Shown one piece after another: positions 20,384 to 32,353 of a stretch of 64,000 nucleotides of DNA (position 1 is the first letter of the stretch; each line of letters starts with the position of its first letter). The notes beneath the pieces are model-generated. The model was not told where the DNA came from and searched no databases. It saw only the letters and a list, made by a program, of their open reading frames with translations. The position numbers and the translations under genes are program-made. Where the stretch lies: assembly GCA_021030905.1 (NCBI GenBank), contig JAGFMI010000011.1, positions 62,001 to 126,000 of the forward strand. Direction: 5' to 3'. This DNA comes from Pyrenula massariospora. Taxonomy: Eukaryota > Ascomycota > Eurotiomycetes > Pyrenulales > Pyrenulaceae.

Positions 20384-22111
20384 TCAAACCAAATTGCCTT
20401 GATGGGCAATGTCACCCCATATCAAACCCATTTTTTCAGCGCGTTCGTAGGCCTCTTCGATTTCCCTCTCGTACAGCTCGATGCTTCTCTTTCTTTGCAC
20501 GGTATCTTTTCCACCGGCCCTTGCCATCGGCTTCTCGGCTTGAGTTACGATGATGAGCTCTCGAATTAGTCTTCCGTGGACAGGTCCAGCCTGATTGACT
20601 TTGTCGAAGTTCGTCCATACCTCGTCAAGCACTTTTTCTTCCGCTGCCTTATCCTTCGGCCATTCCCTCGGCTGCAGAAGTACTGCTGGTCGTGAGCGTC
20701 CGGTGCCACAAATTAGTGCCGTTGCTACGGCCGGATGCTGTTCGATGACCGCTTCATAAGGGATGGGATTCAGCTTTTTAGCGTCTGCAAAGATGACCAC
20801 GTCGTCTATACGACCAGCCGAGCGCCACCAGCCCTCCAAGGTAGGATGAGGAATGTACAAGTCGCGCATGGAGTAAGTGTCTGTATCGAGAAATGTGTAA
20901 AAGACGCCTTGGAAATCTTCAACTTCCGGATCGCGCTTGTGTACTAGCTCGTACATGTCTTCGGCAAAGTAGCGGAACGAATGACCCAAGTATTTGCTAT
21001 AGCGGTAATAGGCCCAGTCTTGTGCGGGCGGTATTTCACCTGGCAGGATGCCCGTTTCGGTCGAGGCATATGTACCAAACAGGTGAGTGCGAGCGTTAAT
21101 GGCATCGCCCTTATCCTGCGGAAGAATGCCACCAGCATAGGAAACATTGTCGAGTCGAGCGATGTTTTCCAGATACTCGGGATTGCGCGCAACGTCCAGA
21201 AGAACCGATGGCGAGTACCAAGCCGCTTGGACATCACCATGAACATGAAGCCAATTGGCCGTCGCGCCGCTAAGTGGCCAAGTGTTGGCGATCACAATTG
21301 GAAAGGAATAGTAGATGGAACATGAAAGAAGCAAAACGCCGCCAGCGTGGACCCAAGGAAAGGAGGTGGCAACTCGCTTCCCCGCCCATTTGACTCCATA
21401 CCATGGTCTTTCGTTGAGCTCGGGAAAGCGTTGGAAGGCGTCGTGTGCCGCTACAGTACCATTCTTCAGGATGAGAATTTTTGGAATACCAGTGGTTCCC
21501 GAGGAGTGCATTACAACATATGGATCCTTCCGGGCCTCTTCCCAAGTCTTATCATACGGGTATGGCCGCACAGGCTCATTCTGTAGGAAGAAATCAAGAT
21601 CGGGTAAGTCGAGCGTTTGCATTGGCTTTATGCTGAGGACTTTTTCTGTCATGTCGGACATTTGATTAGGCGTTGCAAGGATGTTGCACTCAAGCTTTTC
21701 CAGGAGCTTGACTTGGATATCTAGATGGTTACGAGGGGATGCATAGAACATCTATTCCGTAGTCAGTGAACGACAGCGTTGCTGCGCACGTCAAACTGGC
21801 CCTACCTTGTACCCCGACTTGATGGCACCAAAGATCAAGATGACATGTCTGACGTCCATGGGGTTGAGAAATGTGGCGATAGTCGGAAAATCAATGCTCT
21901 TGCCGAGCTGTTCTTCCATCCACCATGCGCATCTATTGATAGCGTTTGCCATTTCAGCGTATGAGATGTCTCTCAGACCGTCATCGAGATTAGAGCTCTG
22001 AGCAACTGATATAAAGCATCGTTCAGGGTTATGTTTGACTGTCTCATCGATGATTGATGTCATAAGGCGTTTGCCCGCATCATTAGGGACTCTGTTGTCC
22101 TTTGAACCCAT
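20384..22111 (-). CDS. NRPS-like stand-alone adenylation enzyme
   Basis: Two exons (22111-21806, 21751-20384) around a 54-bp intron (GTAGGG...GAATAG) give 557 residues. It belongs to the ANL adenylate-forming superfamily: A3 core MHSSGTTGIPK (about 183-193), A5 THLFGTYASTETG, A7/A8 YSMRDLY followed by SAGRIDDV, and a C-terminal KDTVQRKRSIELYEREIEEA that carries the expected Lys. Fungal NRPS-like reductases normally continue into a carrier (T) domain and a reductase. Here the protein stops about 20 residues after A10, and no T or R domain is visible downstream on either strand. It should activate a carboxylic acid as an acyl-adenylate; the substrate is unknown. No other biosynthetic backbone gene adjoins it. 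Confidence 0.8.
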
Positions 22112-23521
22112 CTTTGTGCGATATTGTTGCCCCCTAGACTTTGATGAGTAATGTCCGAGCGCTTTAGCGAGAGAGACAATAGGAAATCGAGAACATGACT
22201 TTGATATGGGGCTTCCTGTCTATGACACTATTGCTTTGCATGCAAGTTGCGAAACGAGTGTCCGGAACAATCTCATCTCTTGAGTGTGGTGGAGAACGAT
22301 TCTTACCTACCGATGGATAGGTGGGAGGGTCATGATGTTGAAAATGAGACACTCCCAGTTGCCCTATCGCACGTCATATCCATGCAACGCCACGTACAAC
22401 ATGATCTTACCTCCTCGTGAGCTTCGTGTTCCTACCGGCACGCATGAACACAGTCTATTCGCTCTTCTTTGCCATTGCACTTATAGCTCCTTTAGTCCTG
22501 TAAGGCTAGACCAATGATCATGTTAGCCAGGCGAAATCCTGGTAAGTGCAGCGCAAATCATCATCAGGTGCGGCAAATAGCTAGAGCCGGGGGGAGAAAC
22601 TGGTCCGTCTTCCTCCCGTGGAGGGTTTTGGCTAGCAACCACCTACGGGCAGCCAGCGCGGCAGCTAACGTCTCCTGGCATGCCCCGCACACATATTTTG
22701 GTTTGCGGATCTATATTTCTCTGTTTTCTGGCTCCCAAAGGCCTGTGCCTGCCTAGATGAGCAGCCGTAAAGTAGGCGGCGGCGAGATGCAAAAACGCAA
22801 AATGACATGATTTGAGGTAGCCATGAGGCTGAACGTAGGCAATACCGAGATCGGCCCTACTTTGTACATGTTAATAATCAAAATGGACAAACGACATTGC
22901 AAATCATGTGCAAGGCCGTCCGAACATGTTAAAGTAAGGTGTTGGCTGCGCGGAGGTGCATGGTAAATTAACGGCTTGGCCATCCCAGCGGTCAAGATCT
23001 CATTGTTTTGTATGAGATGTCCCATATATAATATGTACTTGCTGACACACGGGATGGAGCCCGATTGATAGTCGGGATGATTGACAAGTGGGACACAACA
23101 GATCTGCTGCCAAGACGGGTCCGTTGGAAGTAGCGCGAATGGGGCCAAAGAAGGAAGCCAAACACCACAGACGCGGTTTGGGGAGATACCAATGCAAGTG
23201 AGGCAAGCTCAAGATTTGTCTGATACGCTACTCGAGTGCTGCAACGTTAATGAAGCGGCAGGTAAATTCTCGAACCAATTTCTATAGGCACTTACGAGGA
23301 CGCTCTTCTCACAGACCTCGTGACACGCTTCGTTTCGAGAGGTACATGTAGAAGAATGCTCGGTTGCAGGTAAATGCATTAACTAACGACATACTGGACG
23401 ATCGTTCGGCCGCGATTGAGCCGCAGCCTTTACGACCCAGCTCGTCTTGCTTCAGCGGGCCTACTCCTGGAATATTACAAGTCTGCACCGTCCCTCGTGG
23501 CTTGCAATCCCGCGGAGGGCC
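22112..23521. other. Divergent upstream region, no gene seen
   Basis: About 1.4 kb between the divergent starts of the adenylating enzyme and the large CorA-domain gene. Several short frames on both strands lack ATG starts or coding character. Confidence 0.5.
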
Positions 23522-26500
23522 ATGTCTCGCAGTCGCTCTCCTGCTCGAAGGCGACACGGGTCACCCTCAAATGGCCAACGCCCAATTCGTCGCACTTCTG
23601 CTCTGCGATATCAACGTCCACCGCCTCGCGCTGCGACCATGCCGGTGAGGTTCGACGACCATGAGACGAGAAGTAGAACGCACCGAGACCATCAGGCTTA
23701 TCATGGCTTCCGACCATCTGCTCCAGGGCAAGATGATGGGGTCAGGCGCGTTGAAGTCGGTAGGGACCCTGCTCCGAAACGCAAACAAGGGTACCGGTAC
23801 TCTCCACCGCCTGACGAAGATTATGTTCGGGAGAGGAAAGACAGGAGTAGGTCTCCGATAGCCGTCACGGATGAGGATTATTCGAGTGACTATTATACGA
23901 GTGAATCTTCGGATTATCATCAACCAAGGAGACAACGACGGTCAATCGAAAGGGAGGAGATTATAGTTAGGAGGAAGCCGAGAAGATGGCTGTATGATGA
24001 AGAAGATTCTGAGGTGGATGAAAGTGATGAAGATAGGTATGACCCTAATCTAGTTTTACGGCAATCAGCCCTTGGGGCCTCGACGCTAAGATGTGGAAAG
24101 CGAGCCGGATCTTGCAGCAAACACGTATCGCTTTCGTCTTTCACGATTGCTAGGGAACGCTATTGCCCAAGACAGCACGGTTCTCGGGAGCCCGGCGCTC
24201 TCAGGCCGTCCTGAGAGTACGGCACCGACCGAGCAGTCCGGCACGGCGCATCTTCCTGGCACGGTGCAAAAGATCTTCCACTCACGGTATACTGGGGACG
24301 GCGTAGCTGGTGGACTCCATTCTGCGGAAATTTTTACGCAGGCTATCTCCCCTCCGGAGGGTGAGGGACGGCCACTTCCAATCTTCCGATGGATGTGAGT
24401 TCTGGTCGGCCTCCATCTCGCCTATTGAATACTGACGTTGTGCCCACCAGTCACTTCGAAGACAGTGAGATGAGTCTTGATTCGTTCCGAGTCAGTGACA
24501 TTGGATGAGCGTTTTCACAAGGCAGACTGACGCGCTTTTCCAGAGTTGTATCACCCGGCGACCCGAATTAAGCCCGATTCAGAAAGAAAGCGCGTTGAAA
24601 CTGCTCGAACGTGCTCGACGACGTTATGAAAAGTCTTTTCAGACCCCGAAAATGCCCAAGGCACGACATATGACTCCTTGCGCTATTAAAGATCGCATAC
24701 CAAATGAAGACGGGTCGAGTAATGCGAGTTCAAAATCAGTTATCTGGCTCTGTCTTCCATACTTTTGCCTAAAGCCTTACTCGGGCGATGCTGTATTTAG
24801 CAGTGTTTCTGCCCATCCAGATATGACGCTGCTGCAGGCCCACTTTTCCAAGGCGACAAAAGATCGTGATATGGACCAAGCAGTCTGCAATATGCCGAAT
24901 ACGCCAAAGGGTAATTGTTTCCACGTGTCCCAGCTCTGGGTCATTATTATCGATCATTGTGAGCTTCTCTTTTCATTCCAAAGCTTACAAGCTAATCCCT
25001 TAAGCGTTCCTGATTACCTGCTCAAAGCTACCTTTATCGGCCGTTCAGGGGCATATAGTCCTCAACAAAATCGAGCCAACAGAGACAGATAGCCAAATTG
25101 CGCGCCCTAGAGTGCTAGTATCTGGATGGAGGTCATTGAGATGGTTAATGCCTATCCAAGACTGCTCATCGTGGTTTGTACGTAATAATCTAGAAGGTCT
25201 ACCTTATTATCCCCTGCTGAAGGCGCTCAGGTATTCCTAACGAAATTTACTGAATATTGGCCTAAATGGCCACAGCGTGTTCAAATTCTGCTTGACGGAA
25301 AAGTTGTTGGTCCTAGAGATTGGCCAAGGATTCTGAAAGCTGCGAAGGTCAACAACACCTGGTTAGAATTCAAAATTGGGTAGGATGCGAACTCTCCGAA
25401 CAAGAGCTTGGCCAATCGCTAACCGATCTCCAGCTCAAGGTACAGCGAGGCAAGCCAAAGCTTATCTTCGGCCAATGCACAACCTGATGCTGGGAGCCGC
25501 TCAAGTGTGCATCAAGATCTTACCACTGGAACCGAAATTACGCAGACGTCTCACTCGCCTGCTCCCCCTTCTCTTGCAGCACCAGAGCCCGCCAGAGATG
25601 CCTCCGAGTCACAGGGAGTACATGGTGGCAACCACGCTAACGGACCACCAAGTCCGATGACGCGTGGTTCTCGACCATCGAGTGTAGCCTCTCAAAGGCA
25701 TCACGAATCGTTTCATGTTTTTACTTACTCAAAGTCGAAAAGTTCGTGTCACGCACCGGCAGAGAGGGAGAGCATTTCAAAGACAAACCTTCCAACCTTA
25801 TCATTGCCAAATCCAAGCTCAGAACTACACTTCAGAGACAGTGGGAATGAGCAAATAATAGTCCAGGACCTGAATGAAATCGATCGCTTTCTCCGCGAGC
25901 ATAGTTCCATTCCGCAAAAGGAAAAAGACGTGTACCAGGGCTGTCCCGAAATCTCAAGAGATGTTGTGCAACGCTTGCTTGAGCCCCAAAATCCCCCAGA
26001 TACCGCTGCCGTGGAGACGGAAGACTCTACGCAGATATCGATTACGGTGGATGAAAGGGTTTCTCTTGTTAACGGCGCGGACGTTCTCTTCCGGTTCTTT
26101 TTACCGTCGGGATTTGAAGGGCCCACCGTCTTGAAGTACTGGGGAGCTGTGCATCGATATCTCACGGTGAGTAGACTTAACCTACATTGATGACCTTCAA
26201 TTAAGGCAATGACGTCTAGAAGTCTGCACCCCCTAATGCTGAGTGGAAGGAGGAGTTGATGCCAGAGGAATTTGAAAACAGGCTTGGATTGGTGGGTAGA
26301 AGACTTCAGTCTGTGAAGGACCTCCTATCACTTGCCTCTAACGACGAGTTATCCTCTATTGATCTACCTCAGGAGCTTGTCACAGCTTGGATGCACCTGA
26401 TTGTTTGCCTTGCTTCAGCCACTGCTGACTACAACCTCTTTCATGAGAACGCTGTCAAATTTCAAAAGCTTGCAGATACGGGCATCAGATCAATCCTTCA

Positions 26501-27727
26501 AAGACTGAAGTCCCGGAGCTTGCTGGACTATGCTATTTTAATGCCCTTAGACATAGCTTCACTAATTGGCATGAATTTGCTGAAGGATTTGACGGGCCCT
26601 TACAGGAATATTGCTGAGACGTATGATGAATATATGAGTACTTTGGTAGGCTCTCTGCGCTCGACTTTTTACCACTTTATTGATTTTACACTCCAGGAAG
26701 CCAACATCGAAGACAATCCGCTAGATCGCGAGCACCAAGACACACTGACACGACTTAGGCAAGAACTTTCCGTGATTCGTAAGACCTGTCGACAACAAAT
26801 CAGAGCTTTCCAATTTATCCACGAGCTGTCCCGTGATAACAAATCAATCTCTTTAAAGGAGGTAGACTTGGAGGAAGAATCTCGTAGCAGGGGCCGCTCC
26901 ATAGTCGAAGAGGACTCAAGATCATATAGCCACCATCGACAATTAGCACGGTCAAGTGCTCGAACAACCACCGGATACGTCGGTGGCGGGGAGGTGGACA
27001 TGACCCAGACCTCGTCATCGACTCTATCTGCAACCGATCCCGATGGGCATCGCGGGCTTATCGTGTCCGAATGTCGGACGTATGCAGAGAAGAGGCTTAG
27101 GGACTTCGATGAGATGGACGAGCACGTTGATTACCTTAAGGAAGAAGTACGTTGTAATCTCTTTCTCTCAATTTCATCTCTTTTCTTAATCCTTGTCCAT
27201 TACGGCGCGAATGTCTCTCCTTAAACTTCTTTTACTCGCTCTAAACCTCCTACTGACCCTACAATGACTAGAGTCTCCGCGATATAGATAAGGACCGTGA
27301 AAACCTTTCAGCTATCCTCTTCGCTTTCGCCGGCATTACCATCGTCTTTCTCCCATTGTCGACCGTCGCATCCATCTTCGGGATGAACACCAGTGACATC
27401 CGCAATATGGAGAGCGGGCAGTGGGTGTACTGGGTCACTGCTATTGGACTGCTCATCGTCATCTTGCTGATTATCTGTGTCTCGCCCAAAGTGTTGAAGT
27501 CGGTGGGGAACATCAATAGGAGGAGAAAGAGGGCGAACCGGAGAAGGAGGCATAAGAGCGGGAGACACAGTGGGGTAAGGAGGAGGAGTATGGATAGAAG
27601 CAGGGATGACGAATATCCTATAAGAATTGAGAAGCAGATACGTGAGCGCGAGAATGAAGAGCGAGTGGAGCGGGGCGAGAGACCGAACAGGGGTGGCTCG
27701 TATCTAGCAATACCTCTCAGACGCTAG
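23522..27727 (+). CDS. Large CorA-domain membrane protein
   Basis: Nine exons (23522-24036, 24101-24394, 24451-24490, 24544-24958, 25005-25177, 25231-25379, 25434-26166, 26220-27146, 27272-27727) give 1233 residues. The start MSRSRSPARRRHGSP opens an RS/acidic disordered region of about 170 residues. A conserved cytosolic segment follows: FRWIHFED, KARHMTP, WLCLPYFCL, AVCNMPNTPKGNCFHVSQLW, then VLVSGWRSLRWLMP. After a Ser-rich linker comes a long helical region, then two transmembrane helices (AGITIVFLPLSTVASI and WVTAIGLLIVILLIICV) with FGMN between them, and a very basic tail. This is a fungal-specific architecture in the CorA superfamily; cation transport is inferred. The 40-nt exon 3 is unusually small. 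The last intron (125 bp) is the longest. Confidence 0.85.
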
Positions 27728-29404
27728 ACATCCGCTTCGAACGCCGGTTTTACGCTCGATGATGGTGCGGGCCAGTATCCGAAAGCAGCGCTCCAAGAGT
27801 AGAGGCAAACAATGTCAGTCGCTCAGCGACATCCGAAAGCTGGAGAAAGGTGACCTCGCTTCTCTTCTCCGGGGCGAGCGCGGGGCGAGCGCGCCGTGCC
27901 TACCACGCAAGCGTTGTAGTTACGGCTTCTAACATGTTCTGGTATTGAACCAGAGTCGGAGCAATGACAGCTAATGACTGCCTGCACTGAGTAGTGACAG
28001 GACGGAAACCAGGAGTCTCGACAAGCACTGAGCAAGCAAAGAAAGGGCTAAGAATGCGCCTCGCAAATATGTCTGCGTCCGGGGTTCTAGCGAGCGTGAG
28101 CTTATCGTGGGCGATGGGTCTATCGTGGGTTGCTCGAACGATTAGCTTCTTCTTCGGAGCGTCATATTCGATTTTGATAACGCCATCTTCATCGACAAGA
28201 AGACATTTGAGGGTTATCAAATGAGCATATTGATCGTGATTAGCATGAACAGGATTTGTCGGCCGTATGTTGACTGGCGAGCCCTACTTTGACCTTTTCC
28301 CATTTCCAGGAGGAATGATATTTAACGAAGCAGAGACGAGCCTTGTTGGAACCCCTAATGCTATCATCCAAGTTGGCGTTTTGGAGACTATTGAAACCGC
28401 CTGCACCTTATTGGAGATACATGTTCTACGTCACTAAATTTTGCATCAACAGAGCAAAATCGAACATCTCACGCGTATGTGATTTAGGCCAGAGAGGGTC
28501 TGCAGGTCACGCACAGAGCAATAGGTCACCTACTTGATATCATAACATACAGGATAATGTCCCTAACGCTTAGGCCGATGTCTATGTTGTTCACGCAAGG
28601 GCACAGGGCTTGTGAGGGAACACGCTGCTACGGCTCACGGGCAGGACACGTGTGTTTCGGTGGCTTGGCCATGGTGTTTTGAACATGCACGGCTTAGGAA
28701 AAAAGGCGATTTTTGGGAAGTTGTGGTAAATCCGAGTATAACTTAAAGAGTAACTGGAGATACCTTTTCATGTTGTGTTTATGCGGCGTACCTGATAGTT
28801 GAGACTTGAAGGTATTGCCGATCTATAATTGCCCGCATTAGCGTATCCTTATTCAATGAGCAAAAGCCACGTGTACGTGTCGAAGCTTGACCTGTCTACT
28901 CTGGTCGCCCACAAAATAACTGACGGTGATAAGCTTTAGGACTAGTACGAAGATTGTCATCGCTCGGCTGACTTCAACAGCATCATTTTGTCTGTACTTG
29001 CCATGTCAAATTCCTCAGCAGCTCTTTCGTGCGCATTGCCGCCCCATCTTGCAGCCTGGCGCTCACTTGTTAGTCGGAGCATAGCCGCATGGGACAATCT
29101 TGCTATAGACGGGCAAATCGTTCTTAAAGACTTTCCTAGGTCCACGTTACAGAAATGCCATTCCTTAGAAGACTTCCTTGGTCGAGGTGCGGGATCTTTA
29201 ATATTTTGGTTTTTCAACGACGCAGCGCTTTCATGTTGCAGAAATGCATGAAAAAATGGTCCCGCGATGAATTGGACGACTTTGTCCTCCTATCCGCTTC
29301 TTCGAGCTTTGTTATGCGTGAGATGGTCGCCAGGGAGATTTGTCTCAACAACAAAACTAAATTTTAATATTTTAAATTTTGCTATATCTATGTATGATAG
29401 CCCA
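27728..29404. other. Gene-poor interval
   Basis: About 1.7 kb. Apart from a possible minus-strand exon at 27900-28220 (separate entry), no gene is seen. The + strand CorA frame stays open for 24 codons after its TAG before another TAG. Confidence 0.4.
27900..28262 (-). other. Possible exon of an unknown minus-strand gene
   Basis: An open frame of about 120 codons with good coding character (LLVDEDGVIKIEYDAPKKK, RPIAHDKLTLARTPDADIF, PFFACSVLVETPGFRPV) ending at TAG 27900. There is no in-frame ATG; it starts after a stop near 28290, so an upstream exon would be needed. No family recognised. Confidence 0.3.
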
Positions 29405-29850
29405 GCTTGGGGGGTGGGGAAGGGGGAGGAGATGGTGGTAGTGATAGTGGTGGAGAGGCGGCGGCGAGGATAATGGGGATAGGGACCGCGTTAGCGAAGG
29501 CGGCGGGGATAGCGGCGGGGATGGCGGCGAGTGCGGTGGGAGAGGAGGGAGCGGTGATGCCGCGGGCGGTGGCCGCGGGGGTGGCCGCGGCGTCGGGGGC
29601 GGCGGGGAAGGCGGAGACCGTGGTGGCGGCAGCGGAGGCCGGCGGCGGGGGCGGTGGAAGGAAGGGAGGGAGGGAGGATAATGGGAACCTGGGGTCGGGC
29701 GGTGCCGCTGGAGCCGCCAATCCCGGTCTCGCTCCTGTGTCCTCCCGCGAGCCAGGGCGGGTGCCCAGCGACCCGCAGCCCCGGGCAACTGGGGTGGAAA
29801 CTGGTTGGGGGGAGGAGAGGGGGAGGAGGGCGGCGGCGAGGTAGGTTTCT
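29405..29850 (+). other. Extremely G-rich low-complexity island
   Basis: About 445 bp of G-rich, C-poor DNA in otherwise AT-rich surroundings. It is open on the + strand from an ATG at 29473 to 29844 (Ala/Gly-rich product) and on the minus strand (Pro-rich). Many GGGG runs suggest G-quadruplex potential. A GTAGGT then T-rich tract then TTTTAG directly follows (29838-29888) and looks like an intron. Whether it is translated is unclear. Confidence 0.45.
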
Positions 29851-29888
29851 TTTGTTTTTTTGGCTTTCTATTTTTGTTTTTATTTTAG

Positions 29889-31095
29889 CACAGTCAACGG
29901 CATGCAGTTCTCCGACAGTGACTGTAATCAATGTCAGAGGTGGTGACTCTTGACGGCCAAGGCATGCCCATGTTGCAATCCTTCCAGATTCTTGAGCAAG
30001 GTACGTTCTTTTCGAGACAGACTTTACAATCAACTAATGTCTTTCATAGCTCCGACAGCATTCACGGTTGCACATGTCAAATCTGATATTAACGAACCCA
30101 CGTATTTTCCGAGAGCAGCCTCAAACAGTGTCCATTCTTCCAGTTTCTGCACGCCAATCAAAAGCGACTGCATTAGTGTCTCACCAACGCAAAGAACCCT
30201 TCATTAGCACCATCATCTATCGCCAACAGCTATCACTACAGCAGCTTGCGTATTCTCTACCACAAATCAGCATCACCGAAATCAGCATCACCGAAATCAG
30301 CATCATCAAAACTACCGTCATCAAAGAAATCATCAAAATCACCATCACCAAAATCATCATTACCAATATCACCGATACCGCTACCGTCATTATTTATCAA
30401 TTAGCACGGCGGACTATTTCCTCCTCTCCACCACCACCAGAGACCTAGTCACTACAAGCTCGTATTCGCCTGTCGAAGCTAGGAACGCCGCATAATTCTC
30501 TAGACTATAACTCCGATGGGAAATGCACTTTCCCAATTCTCTATCACTTGCCAATCAACTTATTATCTGCCCCTGCAGATTCTCCTGCAAACGTAAATAG
30601 GCTCAATCTATGCGACCAGGCCTTCGTCCTCAGCGTCACTATCGCTCCGAATACTGCTATCGTCCTCGACGCCGCTCAAATCACATACCACTACACCGTG
30701 TCGTAAGCACAATGCCATCGAGTATAATGACCGCATTTCAAGTTCATGACCAAGACAATCTTACTACCTGATATTCGCTTTCAGCAAGTCCAGTTGCCTC
30801 GGGCAGGCTCCTGCTCTGAAAACGCTATTGAATCTACGTCAAATCTTGCACTCTTCTCTCGGAACACGACTAGAAGCAGCTTCACTACCAATACACATCC
30901 ACCTCTTCATACGATCAACATGTCCTTGTTTAAATCAATTACATGAACGTCAATCAATGCAACGAGTACTTGCTACTCAACAACGAGGAATGGATTTCTC
31001 ACTAGCTTACTTGGAGAACAAATGCAGAAGTTGCAGGAGAGACAGTGAAAAGGCTTGTTTCCAAGCTTAAATCCCCTCAAAAGGTATAGTTAATC
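29889..31095. other. Intergenic with short open frames
   Basis: Contains the tandem repeat at 30264 and a + strand open stretch at about 30485-30706 that reads DGKCTFPILYHLPINLL and then SVTIAPNTAIVLDAAQITYH. The latter has coding character but no start or splice partner that I can defend. Confidence 0.3.
30264..30308 (+). repeat. 15-bp tandem repeat, about three copies
   Basis: AAATCAGCATCACCG occurs twice perfectly and a third time as AAATCAGCATCATCA, followed to about 30400 by degenerate ATCA/ACCAAAATC sequence. The + strand is open through it, giving an Ile/Thr-rich repeat (EISITEISIT). Confidence 0.8.
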
Positions 31096-31482
31096 ATGGG
31101 TTATTTGACTTGTACGGATCCAAAGATCTCGAAAGAGATTAACGACTCACAGACGGGTAGTCATAATTCTTCATGTGCTACTCTTCCATTTCCAACGGGG
31201 CAAGGCACAATTGCGGGGTTTCCCTCCCAACAATCTTCTGTGTTTGGTCGGAGCTTAAGTAGCGGTTCGTTTTACCTGTCTGCGGTTGACCTAATGTAGC
31301 TAACGATAGCAGGACAAAACTTGCTGGAGCTGGACGGAGAGCGTGTCCAGGCGGGATTTTTTCGCGAAGTCACGCTGCAATTAGATTTGGATTTCATAGA
31401 CCGACTCAACTTAAATCCCGATATTGCGTTAGGAGATCCAATCACTGTTTACTTTTTGGGACCAAGAAAAAGGCCTTTATGA
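31096..31482 (+). CDS. Possible small two-exon gene, function unknown
   Basis: Exons 31096-31258 and 31313-31482, joined by a 54-bp intron (GTAGCG...ATAGCAG with a GCTAACG branch site), give 110 residues starting MGYLTCTDPKISKE. Exon 2 has clear coding character: LLELDGERVQAGFFREVTLQ, then NPDIALGDPITVYFLG. Phases agree and the stop is TGA. The donor is not ideal. No family recognised and no signal peptide seen. Confidence 0.35.
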
Positions 31483-32353
31483 GGGTCGACATTATCTGGC
31501 TCCGGTCGACCCTGGTTCGCAGGTTGATGAACTTGTAACTCTTTCGGTAAAGCCTTTTCATAAATCATCTAAATTCGATATATAATCCAAGGGGTATTGC
31601 ACAGGCATTCTCTACAATTTTTGACGGCGAACTGAATGAGATCATGCGTCTAAATATTCGCTTATAAATTCGAAGAATACGCCAAAGTTTGGAGATGGCA
31701 TTGTATCGTACAAATAACTTGTGTGGCCAAACGTAAAAGGTTGATGTCACATAGCTCTTGATTATTCTGGGTCTTTATGCCTCTATTTTGGGTCTTGATG
31801 CCTCAATTTTGATACTTCCACAACTCAGATAATAGCATTCTCTCAAATGGTTGCTGTCTTGGCCTTGGTGCTCATAGATTTGAACTGTAGAGAGTGTTAC
31901 TAGTCACCTTAAAAAATACTATTCCAATGTAACGTAATAAGAATTTAATGGAAATTATTAGGTTTCATTAACTGCAAGTATCGCTCGACTCTCCAAAAGG
32001 CTTTAGATCTGACCAATGCTCGCGTCCTCATTGTGCAAGGCTGTAATACCTCGCTGTACCTATAACATAGATATATTCAATGTCCTCACTGCCATTAGCA
32101 CGGAACAATAGCAAATTTCTGAAACAATGTCGTTACAGGGATTTTAAGAACGAGGGTTATCATCACAGGGGTATAACTTATATTCCATTTGGCCCCGAAA
32201 GTCCCCTTTTTTCCCGCAGGTACTATCTTGACAGGCCTAGGATGGATGCAAAAGTAATTGCTAAACGTCATAGATGGGTGAGGATTCTACACAATATTCT
32301 TCACTTTAGTCCACGAGTGCGAGCACTGGATGAGATTATTTCAACTGTCGAGT
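31483..32353. other. AT-rich intergenic, no gene seen
   Basis: About 0.9 kb of AT-rich sequence with only short open frames; 3' side of the HET gene. Confidence 0.5.

Noticed and set aside
29473-29844. Ala/Gly-rich ORF in the G-rich island as a confident gene
   Set aside because: G-skewed DNA keeps several frames open on both strands, and the composition alone explains the ORF.
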